The position numbers were made by a program, and so were the translations under genes. A DNA stretch of 64,000 bases from Deltaproteobacteria bacterium (lineage in GTDB: Bacteria; Desulfobacterota; Desulfobulbia; Desulfobulbales; Desulfurivibrionaceae): the NCBI GenBank assembly GCA_026388695.1, contig JAPLJH010000078.1:1-64000 (forward strand), written 5' to 3'. Within the stretch, counting starts at the first letter, position 1. The number at the start of each line of letters is the position of its first letter. Under the pieces are notes generated by a model that searched no databases, was not told the DNA's origin, and was given only the letters and a program-made list of their open reading frames with translations. Shown here one piece after another: positions 7,821 through 16,806 of this stretch.

Positions 7821-9746
7821 ATGGCTCTTGATCCACAGATGAAGATTCTACTCGTTGAAGACGCCGGGACCATGCGCAAGATGGAAGCCCGGATTCTTGG
7901 TCAAATTGGCCTTACCAACATCGTCGAGGCGGTGGATGGCAACGATGCCAAGGAAAAGCTTGGTGCCGAGGCGGACATTGCCCTGGTCATCAGCGACTGG
8001 TCCATGCCCAACTGCGACGGCCTCCAACTGTTGCAGTGGATGCGCGAGCAAGACGCCTTCAAGAACCTCCCCTTTCTCATGGCCACCGGCCACGGCGACA
8101 AGGCCTATGTGGCCAAGGCCAAGGAGGCCGGGGCCAACGGTGTGGTGGCCAAGCCCTTTACCCCGGATGAACTCAAGGTCCTCATCGAGGAGATCTTTGG
8201 CTTCAAGCAGGCCCCCGTCGCCAAGAAAGAGGAAGGCCCCAAGATCAGCGCCGAGGGCAAGGTCAAGCTCAAAATGGCCCATATCCAGATCACCGACCAT
8301 CTGGCCCTGGGCGTGCTCAAGCACCAAGTAACCTCGGGCCAGAAAGCCCCGAAGCACTTCAGTCTGGACACCCTCTGCATGCCGGGCTGGAACCCGGTGC
8401 AGAATGCCCTGGAAAACGGCGAGGTGGACGGGGCCTTTATCCTGGCGCCCATGGCCATGGACCTGTTCAGCTACGGAGTGCCCATCAAACTGGTGCTCTT
8501 TGCCCACCGCAACGGCAGCATCTGCGTGCGCAACAAGACCGGCAAGTATGTCAAGCCGTACCAGCAGTTCTTCAAGCACAAGACCTTCTATATCCCGCAC
8601 AAGATGTCGGTCCACAACATGCTGGCCCATATGTACTTCACCCAGATGGGCTTGCGGCCCGGAGTGGTGGGCAAGGAAGCGGTCAACGTTCTTTTTGACG
8701 TGGTGCCGCCGGTGGCCATGCCGGAATTTCTAAAGGAAAATCCCGAAGCCAGCGGCTTCCTGGTGGCCGAGCCCATCGGTTCGCGGGCCATCACCGCAGG
8801 CATTGCCGAGCGCCAATTCCTTTCCAGCGAGGTCTGGCAGGATCACCCCTGCTGCGTCGTGGTTTTCCGCGAAGAGATTCTCAAGAAATACCCGGAGGCA
8901 GTGCAGGAATTCACCAATATGCTGGTGGAATCCGGCATCTATATCCGGGATCATGTTGACGAGGCGGCGGAGATCGCCGTAACCTTTCTCGACCCGGAGA
9001 AAAAAATCGGCCTCGAACCCGCCCTGCTGCGCAACGTGCTCTCCGACCCCCAGGGCATCACCACGGACAACCTCTATCCGGTGAGCGAAGATCTGGAGGC
9101 CATCCAGGATTACATGACCAGCAAGATGGAGATCGGGAGGCGCATCAATCTCGCGGAGTTTGTTGATACCCGCTTTGCCGATATCGCCTGCAAGAATCTG
9201 CCCTCTGCGGCAGGGGCAGAACAGGGAGCGCCAAAGCCCAGAGGCGCAGCCAAGAAGCTGGGCATCGACCAGGCCCTTGCCTCCCGCGAAGGCAAATATC
9301 TCATCTTCACCCTGGGCCACGAGCGCTACGGCCTCGGCATCCTCGATGTCCGGGAAATCATCGGCCTGATGACCGTCCACGAGCTGCCGCAGATGCCGCC
9401 CTTTTTCAAGGGGGTCATCAACCTACGGGACAAGATCATCCCGGTCATGGACATGCGGGGCAAATTCGGCATGGAGAGCGCGGAGTACGATGCCCGCACC
9501 TGCATCATCGTGGTGGAGGTTTCCGGCCTTACCGGCTCCCGACTCATCGGCATCATTGTCGATGCGGTGTCCGAGGTGGTGACCATCAAGGAACAGGATG
9601 TGGAAGATCCGCCCAAATTCGGCAGCGTGGTTGACAGCCAGTGCCTGCTGGGCATGGCCAAACTCGCCGAAGGCGTGACCATCCTTTTAGACATCGACCG
9701 CCTCATGCATATCCAGGAGGCGGTGCTGATCGGGGAAGCAGCTTAA
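7821..9746 (+). CDS. Hybrid protein: CheY-like REC - NMT1/NrtA-type substrate-binding-like domain - CheW
   Basis: ILLVEDAGTMRKMEARIL...ISDWSMPNCDG; central LKMAHIQITDHLALGVLKHQ...; C-terminal CheW (VREIIGLMTVHELPQMPPFFKGVINLRDKIIPVMDMR); RBS AGGAGG; no signal peptide. Confidence 0.88.
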   Translation: MALDPQMKILLVEDAGTMRKMEARILGQIGLTNIVEAVDGNDAKEKLGAEADIALVISDWSMPNCDGLQLLQWMREQDAFKNLPFLMATGHGDKAYVAKAKEAGANGVVAKPFTPDELKVLIEEIFGFKQAPVAKKEEGPKISAEGKVKLKMAHIQITDHLALGVLKHQVTSGQKAPKHFSLDTLCMPGWNPVQNALENGEVDGAFILAPMAMDLFSYGVPIKLVLFAHRNGSICVRNKTGKYVKPYQQFFKHKTFYIPHKMSVHNMLAHMYFTQMGLRPGVVGKEAVNVLFDVVPPVAMPEFLKENPEASGFLVAEPIGSRAITAGIAERQFLSSEVWQDHPCCVVVFREEILKKYPEAVQEFTNMLVESGIYIRDHVDEAAEIAVTFLDPEKKIGLEPALLRNVLSDPQGITTDNLYPVSEDLEAIQDYMTSKMEIGRRINLAEFVDTRFADIACKNLPSAAGAEQGAPKPRGAAKKLGIDQALASREGKYLIFTLGHERYGLGILDVREIIGLMTVHELPQMPPFFKGVINLRDKIIPVMDMRGKFGMESAEYDARTCIIVVEVSGLTGSRLIGIIVDAVSEVVTIKEQDVEDPPKFGSVVDSQCLLGMAKLAEGVTILLDIDRLMHIQEAVLIGEAA

Positions 9747-9811
9747 GAGATGAGGCTGTAGAAAGGAAGACAATCCGGCAAGGCCCAGCAGGGGTGGTGG
9801 CCTATGCTCGA

Positions 9812-10708
9812 TTACAGACTGAACACGGCGGCGGCATCCCGATATTTATCGACAAACTCTTCGATAATCAGACGCATATTGCTTTCAAAATTCGGCACCT
9901 CGGGCAGCTCCTCTTTCATGCTCTCGTAGGCCAGCACGTCAAAAAAGAAATCCCCGGAACTACTCGCCTCGTATTCGGTAAGATGCACCAGATGATTGGC
10001 CAGATAGATGATTTTGGCCCCCAGCCTTTTTGACTGGGCCTGGGTCGCATCGTGGTGCAGACCAACCGGCACGCAAACCGCCTCAGGCAGGCCCCATTTT
10101 TCCAGCAGGGCCATGCCCACTTCGGCGTGATCCGTATGCAACAGGTTGCGTTCCACGGTCAACAGGTCCGCCTGCTCGTCTTTTTCATCCCGATTATAGC
10201 TCTCCACCTGCAAGGGCCGATCAAGGATCACCTTGCCCACATCATGGAGCAGGCCTGCGGTGTAAATGGCGGCGGTGTCCCTGGCCTTGGCGTAGCGGGC
10301 AATGATATTTGCCAAAATGGCCACGGCAAAGGAGTGGCGCCAAAGCTCACCCCGACCCAGGGCATAGGCCTCTTGGGGCAAACGGAGCAGTCCGACCGAA
10401 GCGCTGGTGATGGAGATGATCTTGACCGCATCCACCCCCATGCGGACGATAATGTCCTTGACCGAGGTGATTTTTTTCATGTGACCGAAGTAGGCGGAGT
10501 TGGCCATGTGCAGCATGTTGGCGGTAAGCCCCGGGTCCTGCTCTATCTTTTCCGACAACTGAGGAATGGAGCAATCCGGTGCATGGGCCATGGACAGCAC
10601 GTCCAACGCCACCTCCGGGCACGGAGCGATCTTTTCAACATCCCTGACATACTCTGCGGCTACATCCATCATCGCTTTTCCCGGTTCAAAAGGTCTGGAT
10701 CGGCCCAT
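9812..10708 (-). CDS. HDOD-domain protein
   Basis: LAPCPEVALDVLSM...ISQLSEKIEQDPGLTANMLHMANSAYFG, HDVGK. Confidence 0.88.
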   Translation of the reverse strand: MGRSRPFEPGKAMMDVAAEYVRDVEKIAPCPEVALDVLSMAHAPDCSIPQLSEKIEQDPGLTANMLHMANSAYFGHMKKITSVKDIIVRMGVDAVKIISITSASVGLLRLPQEAYALGRGELWRHSFAVAILANIIARYAKARDTAAIYTAGLLHDVGKVILDRPLQVESYNRDEKDEQADLLTVERNLLHTDHAEVGMALLEKWGLPEAVCVPVGLHHDATQAQSKRLGAKIIYLANHLVHLTEYEASSSGDFFFDVLAYESMKEELPEVPNFESNMRLIIEEFVDKYRDAAAVFSL

Positions 10709-11025
10709 GGCGGGCCAATAAAAACAATACCAACGGTGCGATTATCACATATTCGAACCTGGTTGTAAATATTTAGGAGTCGCAGCAGTGTTAATAGCGG
10801 CGCAAACACTATCGCCGCTAACCGCAGCCTCGACGGCGCTGCTGCTTGCACGGTAGCTCCATTTCACCGAGTATTTATGGACAACGGCTGGCCGCAGCTT
10901 GACAGGGCCTGCGGGATGATTATTTTTGACGCACCTTGCCGTTTTCGGCAGAAAGACAACCATTCCAGGCAGCAGGCAAAACCCGCCCGCAACGCCCCAA
11001 CGAATCCATTTTAGAGAGAGAACCA

Positions 11026-12912
11026 ATGAGTCCTGAGAAAACCACCCCCCAGACAGAGACCAAAGAATTTCAGGCCGAAGTAAAAAAGATGCTCGATATC
11101 GTGATCCATTCGCTCTACACGGAAAAAGAGATATTCCTGCGCGAATTGATCTCCAACGCGGCGGACGCCCTGGAAAAATTCCGCCACCAGAGCGTGGTGG
11201 AGCAGGAGGTTTTCGACAGCCATGTGCCTCTGGAAATCAGTATCGAGTTTGACGAGAAGGCAAACACCCTCACCATCACCGATAGCGGCATCGGCATGGA
11301 CCGGGGCGAACTGGAAGCCAACCTGGGCACCATCGCCCATTCCGGCTCCAAAACCTTTTTCAGCAAGCTTTCCGAGACGGATCGCAAGGATGTCAACCTG
11401 ATCGGCCAGTTCGGCGTGGGTTTTTATGCCGCCTTCATGGTGGCCAAAAAGGTCAGCGTCAAATCGCGTTCCTTCCGCATGGACGACATGGGCCACGAAT
11501 GGATCTCCGACGGCGGCGGCACCTTCACCATCGCCATGTGCCCCGGCATCCGGCGCGGCACCAGCATCGTCTTGGAACTCACCGACGAGGCCAAGGAGTA
11601 TGCCAACGAGGCTACCATACGGCGGATCATCAAGCAGTACTCCAGCTTTGTCCCCTTCCCAATCAAGCTCAAGGGCGAAGCGGTCAACACGGTGCAGGCC
11701 ATCTGGACCCTGGGCAAGAGCGAGATCACGGAAGAGGCCTACAACGAGTTTTACAAGTTCATCGCCAACGCCTTTGACGAGCCCTTGGCCAAGCTCCATT
11801 TTTCTGCGGACGCCCCCTTGGCCATCAAGACCCTGCTCTTCATCCCCAAGGAGAATTTCGAAACCATGGGCTTCGGCCGCATGGAGCCGGGGGTCAATCT
11901 TTATTGCCAGCGGGTGCTGATCGAGCAGCACAGCAAGACCATCCTCCCGGAATGGCTGCGCTTCCTGCGCGGGGTCATCGACAGCGAAGACCTGCCCCTC
12001 AATATCTCCCGCCAGGCCCTGCAAGACAGCGCCCTGGTCGCCAAGATCAACAAGGTGGTGACCAAGCGGGTGCTCAAATTTCTGGAAGAGCTGGCCAAGA
12101 GCGAGCCGGAGAAGTACACGGAGTTTTGGAAAAACTTCGGCATGTTCATCAAGGAAGGGGTGATCTCGGACTTTGCCTACCGCGAGGAGGCGGCCAAGCT
12201 CCTGCGCTTCGAGTCCTCCAAAACCGAAGACGGTGTCTTCACCTCCCTGGCCGAGTATGTGGAACGGATGCCCGAGGACCAGAAGGAGATCTTCTACATC
12301 AACGGCCCCAGCCGTGAGGCCATTGAAAACGGACCCTACATCGAGGCCTTCAAGAAGCGCAATATCGAGGTGATCTACACCCTGGAGCCCATCGACGATT
12401 TCGCCATGAGCCACCTCAGCATGTTTGACGAGAAGAAACTGGTCTCCGCCGACCGCGGCGATCTCGATCTTCCCGAAGCACCGGCAGAAACCGAGGCAGA
12501 CAAAGAAAAAGCCCAGAGCGAAGCCATGCCCGCAAAAGAGTCCAAGTCCCTGACCGCCTGGATGAAAGAGGTGTTGGGCGAGCAGGTGAAAGAGGTCATC
12601 GCCTCAAAACGCCTCACCGACAGCCCGGCCATGGTGGTCAACCCCGACGGCTTTGTCACCAGCAGCATGGAAAGGATCATGCGCGCCTCCGGCCAAGGGT
12701 TGCAACAGTTCGGCGGCAAGAACCTGGAGATCAACACCACCCACCCCCTGATCAAAGGGCTGGCCGGGCTGAAAGAGAAGGATGCCGAGGTGGCTGCAAG
12801 CGTGGTAGAGCAGATCTTCGACAACGCCATGATCCAGGCCGGTCTCATGGTGGAGCCGAGGAACATGGTGGCGCGGAGCTATAAGATTTTGGAGCGGTTG
12901 GTGGGGAAATAA
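11026..12912 (+). CDS. htpG: Molecular chaperone HtpG (Hsp90)
   Basis: EIFLRELISNAADALEKFR, DSGIGMDRGEL, GQFGVGFYAAFMVA; start set at MSPEKTTPQ. Confidence 0.97.
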   Translation: MSPEKTTPQTETKEFQAEVKKMLDIVIHSLYTEKEIFLRELISNAADALEKFRHQSVVEQEVFDSHVPLEISIEFDEKANTLTITDSGIGMDRGELEANLGTIAHSGSKTFFSKLSETDRKDVNLIGQFGVGFYAAFMVAKKVSVKSRSFRMDDMGHEWISDGGGTFTIAMCPGIRRGTSIVLELTDEAKEYANEATIRRIIKQYSSFVPFPIKLKGEAVNTVQAIWTLGKSEITEEAYNEFYKFIANAFDEPLAKLHFSADAPLAIKTLLFIPKENFETMGFGRMEPGVNLYCQRVLIEQHSKTILPEWLRFLRGVIDSEDLPLNISRQALQDSALVAKINKVVTKRVLKFLEELAKSEPEKYTEFWKNFGMFIKEGVISDFAYREEAAKLLRFESSKTEDGVFTSLAEYVERMPEDQKEIFYINGPSREAIENGPYIEAFKKRNIEVIYTLEPIDDFAMSHLSMFDEKKLVSADRGDLDLPEAPAETEADKEKAQSEAMPAKESKSLTAWMKEVLGEQVKEVIASKRLTDSPAMVVNPDGFVTSSMERIMRASGQGLQQFGGKNLEINTTHPLIKGLAGLKEKDAEVAASVVEQIFDNAMIQAGLMVEPRNMVARSYKILERLVGK

Positions 12913-12914
12913 GC
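12883..12914 (+). repeat. htpG 3'-end, copy 1 of a 32-bp near-duplicate
   Basis: AAGATTTTGGAGCGGTTGGTGGGGAAATAAGC; 28/32 identical to 13579-13610. Confidence 0.8.
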
Positions 12915-12925
12915 GGGCAAGGCTC

Positions 12926-12958
12926 AAGGCGCGAGGGACTTAAAATCCCTAGCGCCTT
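12926..12958. terminator. Hairpin between htpG and yoeB (AAGGCGCGAGGGA...TCCCTAGCGCCTT)
   Basis: Long inverted repeat in convergent intergenic DNA. Confidence 0.6.
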
Positions 12959-12974
12959 ACCACTAGGGCTTGTG

Positions 12975-13229
12975 CTAGTAATGATAGCGAAGCTGGGCGA
13001 TGAATAGAGCGTCTTCCGCAACCTTGTAGACCATGCGGTGCTCGTCGTTGATGCGGCGAGACCAGTAACCGGCCAAGCCGTGCCGCAACGGTTCGGGCTT
13101 GCCGATGCCCTGGAAAGGCTGGCGCTTGATTTCCTTGATAAGAGAGTTGATGCGCACGAGCATCTTCCGGTCGGTCTGCTGCCAGTAGAGATAATCCTCC
13201 CAACCGTGTTCGGAAAAGATCAGCCTCAC
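12975..13229 (-). CDS. yoeB: YoeB-family toxin (Txe/YoeB)
   Basis: FSEHGWEDYLYWQQTDRKMLVRINSLIKEI...GKPEPLRHGLAGYWSRRINDEHRMVYKV. Confidence 0.92.
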   Translation of the reverse strand: MRLIFSEHGWEDYLYWQQTDRKMLVRINSLIKEIKRQPFQGIGKPEPLRHGLAGYWSRRINDEHRMVYKVAEDALFIAQLRYHY

Positions 13230-13477
13230 CCGACAAGTTCCCTTTCCGTACCCCTGCCGCCTTCCAGTTCCGCGATCGACTCCAGCAACCGCTTGGCACC
13301 TTTCGGGCTGCGCAGCAGGTAGGCGGTTTCCTCAAGAGATTTGTAATCTGCCAGCGAGAGCATCACCACGGCGTTCTCATCCTTGCGGGTGATGATCACC
13401 GGTTCGTGGTCCGCGCAGACCTGCTTCATGGTCTGCGCCAGATTACTGCGGGCTGCGGTATAAGTAATGCTGTTCAT
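13226..13477 (-). CDS. yefM: YefM/Phd-family antitoxin
   Basis: MNSITYTAARSNLAQTMKQVCADHEPVIITRKDENAVVMLSLADYKSLEETAYLLRSP; overlaps yoeB by 4 nt. Confidence 0.92.
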   Translation of the reverse strand: MNSITYTAARSNLAQTMKQVCADHEPVIITRKDENAVVMLSLADYKSLEETAYLLRSPKGAKRLLESIAELEGGRGTERELVG

Positions 13478-13491
13478 TATGCACCTCCAAT

Positions 13492-13511
13492 ATGTACAGG
13501 ATATTGTACAT
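13492..13511. promoter_or_regulatory. YefM-YoeB operator-like palindrome ATGTACA-GGATAT-TGTACAT
   Basis: Perfect 7-bp arms containing TGTACA, 15 bp upstream of the yefM start. Confidence 0.7.
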
Positions 13512-13578
13512 GACAAGAGAGGCGATTGTCAACACGGCAAAACTTACTTTTCAAGACCTGACCCAAAAGTTTTCGCAC

Positions 13579-13610
13579 AGGATTCTGGAGCGGCTGGTGG
13601 AGAAATAAGC
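13579..13610 (+). repeat. Second copy of the htpG 3'-end (encodes RILERLVEK*)
   Basis: AGGATTCTGGAGCGGCTGGTGGAGAAATAAGC; mostly synonymous differences from htpG KILERLVGK*. Confidence 0.75.
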
Positions 13611-13643
13611 ACACGGTGAAAAAAAGATAGGGGAGACTGTGAA

Positions 13644-13985
13644 TCAAAAAGTAACGGTTTCTGATAGACCAAGAAGAAAGATTCGTATTTTCTCGTGATT
13701 TGTATCACCAACAAATGGCACCTTATTCAGCAACTTAAAGCCAACATTTATAAAATAACCAGAAAGCACATAAAAAAATAAAAGTAAGGTAATACTGATA
13801 ATATAAAAAGACAAATTTCCTTTTTCGCTTATTTCATTTATTATTTTGGTATAATTTTGCTTAACATAATAACCTGAAAAAGCCAATAATATTGCAACCA
13901 AATATTTTATGATTAACTGCAATAGCTCATGAAAAAATAAAGGCTTTTTTTTATTGTTTTTATTTGTCTCAACAACAGAATTCAC
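13644..13985 (-). CDS. AT-rich hypothetical membrane protein
   Basis: ORF with hydrophobic segments in a low-GC island. Confidence 0.5.
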   Translation of the reverse strand: MNSVVETNKNNKKKPLFFHELLQLIIKYLVAILLAFSGYYVKQNYTKIINEISEKGNLSFYIISITLLLFFYVLSGYFINVGFKLLNKVPFVGDTNHEKIRIFLLGLSETVTF

Positions 13986-13997
13986 CTTGTCGATAAT

Positions 13998-14336
13998 TTA
14001 ACCAAAATTTATTGATTTTTCAAATGTTATTCCTTCCAATATTTTTCTTTTTACTACCAATATGTTTCCATCAGGAATGTTATTTATTTTTGAATATTCA
14101 AAAATTTTTCTCGTTACTTCTTTCTCAAGAAGCCAACCCAAGACCATTGTGTCTGCTTCCAATGTAAATAATTGAAATTTCATGATGTCATCATGACGGT
14201 TTTCTATCACGCTATAAAAGAAAAAGCATATTGTCGCGATAAACATTGAAATAAAAATCCATCGTTCAGTTTTTTTACATGCCTTAAAGCTTACAATATT
14301 ATAGTAACTTTGGGCCCAATTAAGTATTTGTTCCAT
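13998..14336 (-). CDS. AT-rich hypothetical membrane protein
   Basis: ORF with one or two hydrophobic segments in a low-GC island. Confidence 0.5.
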   Translation of the reverse strand: MEQILNWAQSYYNIVSFKACKKTERWIFISMFIATICFFFYSVIENRHDDIMKFQLFTLEADTMVLGWLLEKEVTRKIFEYSKINNIPDGNILVVKRKILEGITFEKSINFG

Positions 14337-14435
14337 TCTCCCCCCCCATAGCTGTTATGCTTTACTTCACCAACACCGGAACTGGTGGGAGTCGGGTCTT
14401 GAAAAGTTAGTTTTTCAGCCTCACCCTCAGCTATC

Positions 14436-16769
14436 CTACTCCCGTTTATCCTCCAACGTTTCCCTGGCAGCTGGCCGCGTTGTCGCAGGCGGCTTCTCGC
14501 CAATCCCCTGGCGCAGGCCCTGCATCTTTTCCTGAAACTTCTTGATGTACTGCTCCAACACGTCGTCGGATTCGATCACATAGGGGGTGATCATCACCAG
14601 GAGTTCGGTCTTGGCGGTGCTCTTTTTTCCATACTTGAAGGCCCATCCCAGCAGCGGGATATCGCCCAACAGCGGTATCTTGTTTTCCTCGTTGGTGGTG
14701 CCTTTCTTGATCAGGCCTCCCAGCATGATGGATTGGCCGTTCTTCACCGCCAGCTTTGTCTTGAGTTCCCTGGTTGAGAAGATCGGAGAGGAAGGTCCGC
14801 CCAATTCCGTATTTTTCCTCGCCTCGCTCACCTGCTGGTCAACATCGAGGATAATCAGCCCGTCGTGGTTGATCCGCGGTCTGACCTTAAGGATGGTGCC
14901 CGTATCCTTGTACTGGACGGTGGAGGTTTGCAGGGCGGTTGAGTTCAGGGGTACGGATTCCGAGGTGACAATGGGCACCTGATCGCCCACATTGACGTAG
15001 GCCTGTTCGTTGTTGAGCACCAGAATCTGGGGGGAGGAGAGCAGGGAGACATCGGTCTGCGCGGCGATGGCGTTGAGCAGCCCGACAAGATCGCCGGAGC
15101 TGTTGAAGATCGAATAGGCGAACCCGTACGCCTTGCCCACCGGCTCGTTGATTTTTTTCAAGCCGGAGGTTGCGGCGGACCCGGCGGTGGTGGAAAAATA
15201 CTGGCTGTATTTCGAGCCGTTGATGTTGAGCTTGTTGTTCTTCAAGGCCCATTCGATGCCGAACTCCCAGGAATCGTTGAGGGTCACCTCGGCCACCATC
15301 ACTTCGATGAGCACCTGGCGGGGCAAGTTGTCCAGCCGCTCCAGCAGCTTGAGCAGGCGAAGATAGTCCGCCCTCTCTGCTCGGATCAAGATAATATTGC
15401 GGCCATCATCGGCTAACAGGCTTGGCTCGCCGCCGAACTGTAGGCTGGTGGCGTTTTTACCGCTCCGCTTGCTGTTACCTGTCCGCGACGAACTAGTCTT
15501 GCCAAGGGATTCCGACTTGCCAACCCCCGATGCATCACTCCCGCCCTCCGACTTTAGCTCGGTGGACTTTTGCCCGGTCAGACTCTTGCTTGAACTGTCC
15601 CCGCTTCCGCCGGACAGAGAGGACGATTTGTTCAGCCCTCCTGCCCCGTTTTCCCGCTCAAGGCCTGATTTCATCTGCTCGGCAGCCGGGGCGGCCTCGC
15701 CCCCGGAGATAAAGTTGTTTACCAGGGCCGCCAGCTCCGAGGCCACCGAGTTGCGCACGTTGTACAGATAGACAGGCTCGCGCCCCTCGGCGGGCACGAC
15801 ATCCAGCTCCCTGATCCAGCGGTCGGTGCTCTCCAGCAGCTGTTCGCTTTTGCTGATCAGGAGCAGGGAATTGACCCGCTCCAGGGCGATGATGGAAACC
15901 GACTCATGGTCCTTGGGGTTCACCGTCATGGCGGTGAGAATTTCCTGCAACTCATCCCGCAGGGTGAAGAGCGGCGCATTCTCCACCCGCACCATCCGCA
16001 CCTTGAGCGCGGCAAGCGGCGAGACGTCAAGGCGGGACAGGACACTTACGATATCCAGCACCTTGCCCTCAAAATCGCTGACAATCAGGGTGTTCTGGCT
16101 GGCGAGATTATAGATGGTGCCGATCTCGGAGAGATACGGCTCCACCAGCTTCTGGGCCTCGGTCGAAGCAAGATGCGCCACCGGGATGATCTGCACCACC
16201 AACCGCGAGGAGGCCTTAAGCGACCCGGACTCGCCCGGCCCGTAAATCTGCTGGGGCACCCCGCCCTTGGAGGGGTGGATGGAGTAATAATCGCCCTCGT
16301 TGCGTACGTCCAGCCCGTTGACGTGCAGAATCTTCTGGAACACCCCGAACAACTGGTCCTTAGGGATTTTCTGGGCGGAATGGATATTGACGCTGCCTTT
16401 GACCTTGGGATCGACGATGTAGTTGATGCCAAGGGTTTCGGAGATGACCTGGATGAATTCGTAGATATCGGCATTGTCAAAATTGAGCAGGATCCCGTCC
16501 GCTGGCTCGGCCTTATGCGGCATTGCCCCGGCCTGGGCCTTTGGCCCCTCAGGCGCTGGGGCTGCCGAGGCGCTCATGTCCTTGCTTCGGGGCGGCTGGA
16601 CGACGGCTTCCTTGCCCGGCTCCTGGGTCTGATCTTTTGCCGGGGTTCTCACGATCTGGTCGTTGATTTCCTTGAGATCGACCCAGGGCCGGGTGGTCTG
16701 AGGCGCACAGCCCTGACCGAGGACGAGCAAAAGAAGAACAAGCAGGATATGACTCTGGCGAGGCTTCAT
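14436..16769 (-). CDS. gspD: Type II secretion system secretin GspD
   Basis: Lipoprotein signal, N0/N1 domains (LLNFDNADIYEFIQVISETLGINYIVDP), secretin domain VPIVTSESVPL...GGLIKKGTTNEENKIPLLGDIPLLGWAF. Confidence 0.95.
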   Translation of the reverse strand: MKPRQSHILLVLLLLVLGQGCAPQTTRPWVDLKEINDQIVRTPAKDQTQEPGKEAVVQPPRSKDMSASAAPAPEGPKAQAGAMPHKAEPADGILLNFDNADIYEFIQVISETLGINYIVDPKVKGSVNIHSAQKIPKDQLFGVFQKILHVNGLDVRNEGDYYSIHPSKGGVPQQIYGPGESGSLKASSRLVVQIIPVAHLASTEAQKLVEPYLSEIGTIYNLASQNTLIVSDFEGKVLDIVSVLSRLDVSPLAALKVRMVRVENAPLFTLRDELQEILTAMTVNPKDHESVSIIALERVNSLLLISKSEQLLESTDRWIRELDVVPAEGREPVYLYNVRNSVASELAALVNNFISGGEAAPAAEQMKSGLERENGAGGLNKSSSLSGGSGDSSSKSLTGQKSTELKSEGGSDASGVGKSESLGKTSSSRTGNSKRSGKNATSLQFGGEPSLLADDGRNIILIRAERADYLRLLKLLERLDNLPRQVLIEVMVAEVTLNDSWEFGIEWALKNNKLNINGSKYSQYFSTTAGSAATSGLKKINEPVGKAYGFAYSIFNSSGDLVGLLNAIAAQTDVSLLSSPQILVLNNEQAYVNVGDQVPIVTSESVPLNSTALQTSTVQYKDTGTILKVRPRINHDGLIILDVDQQVSEARKNTELGGPSSPIFSTRELKTKLAVKNGQSIMLGGLIKKGTTNEENKIPLLGDIPLLGWAFKYGKKSTAKTELLVMITPYVIESDDVLEQYIKKFQEKMQGLRQGIGEKPPATTRPAARETLEDKRE

Positions 16770-16806
16770 GGACGGATTCCCTTTTTTGTGGTTCTGGAGG
16801 TTATCA

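Noticed and set aside
11011-12414. 467-aa minus-strand ORF over htpG
   Set aside because: Shadow ORF opposite htpG.
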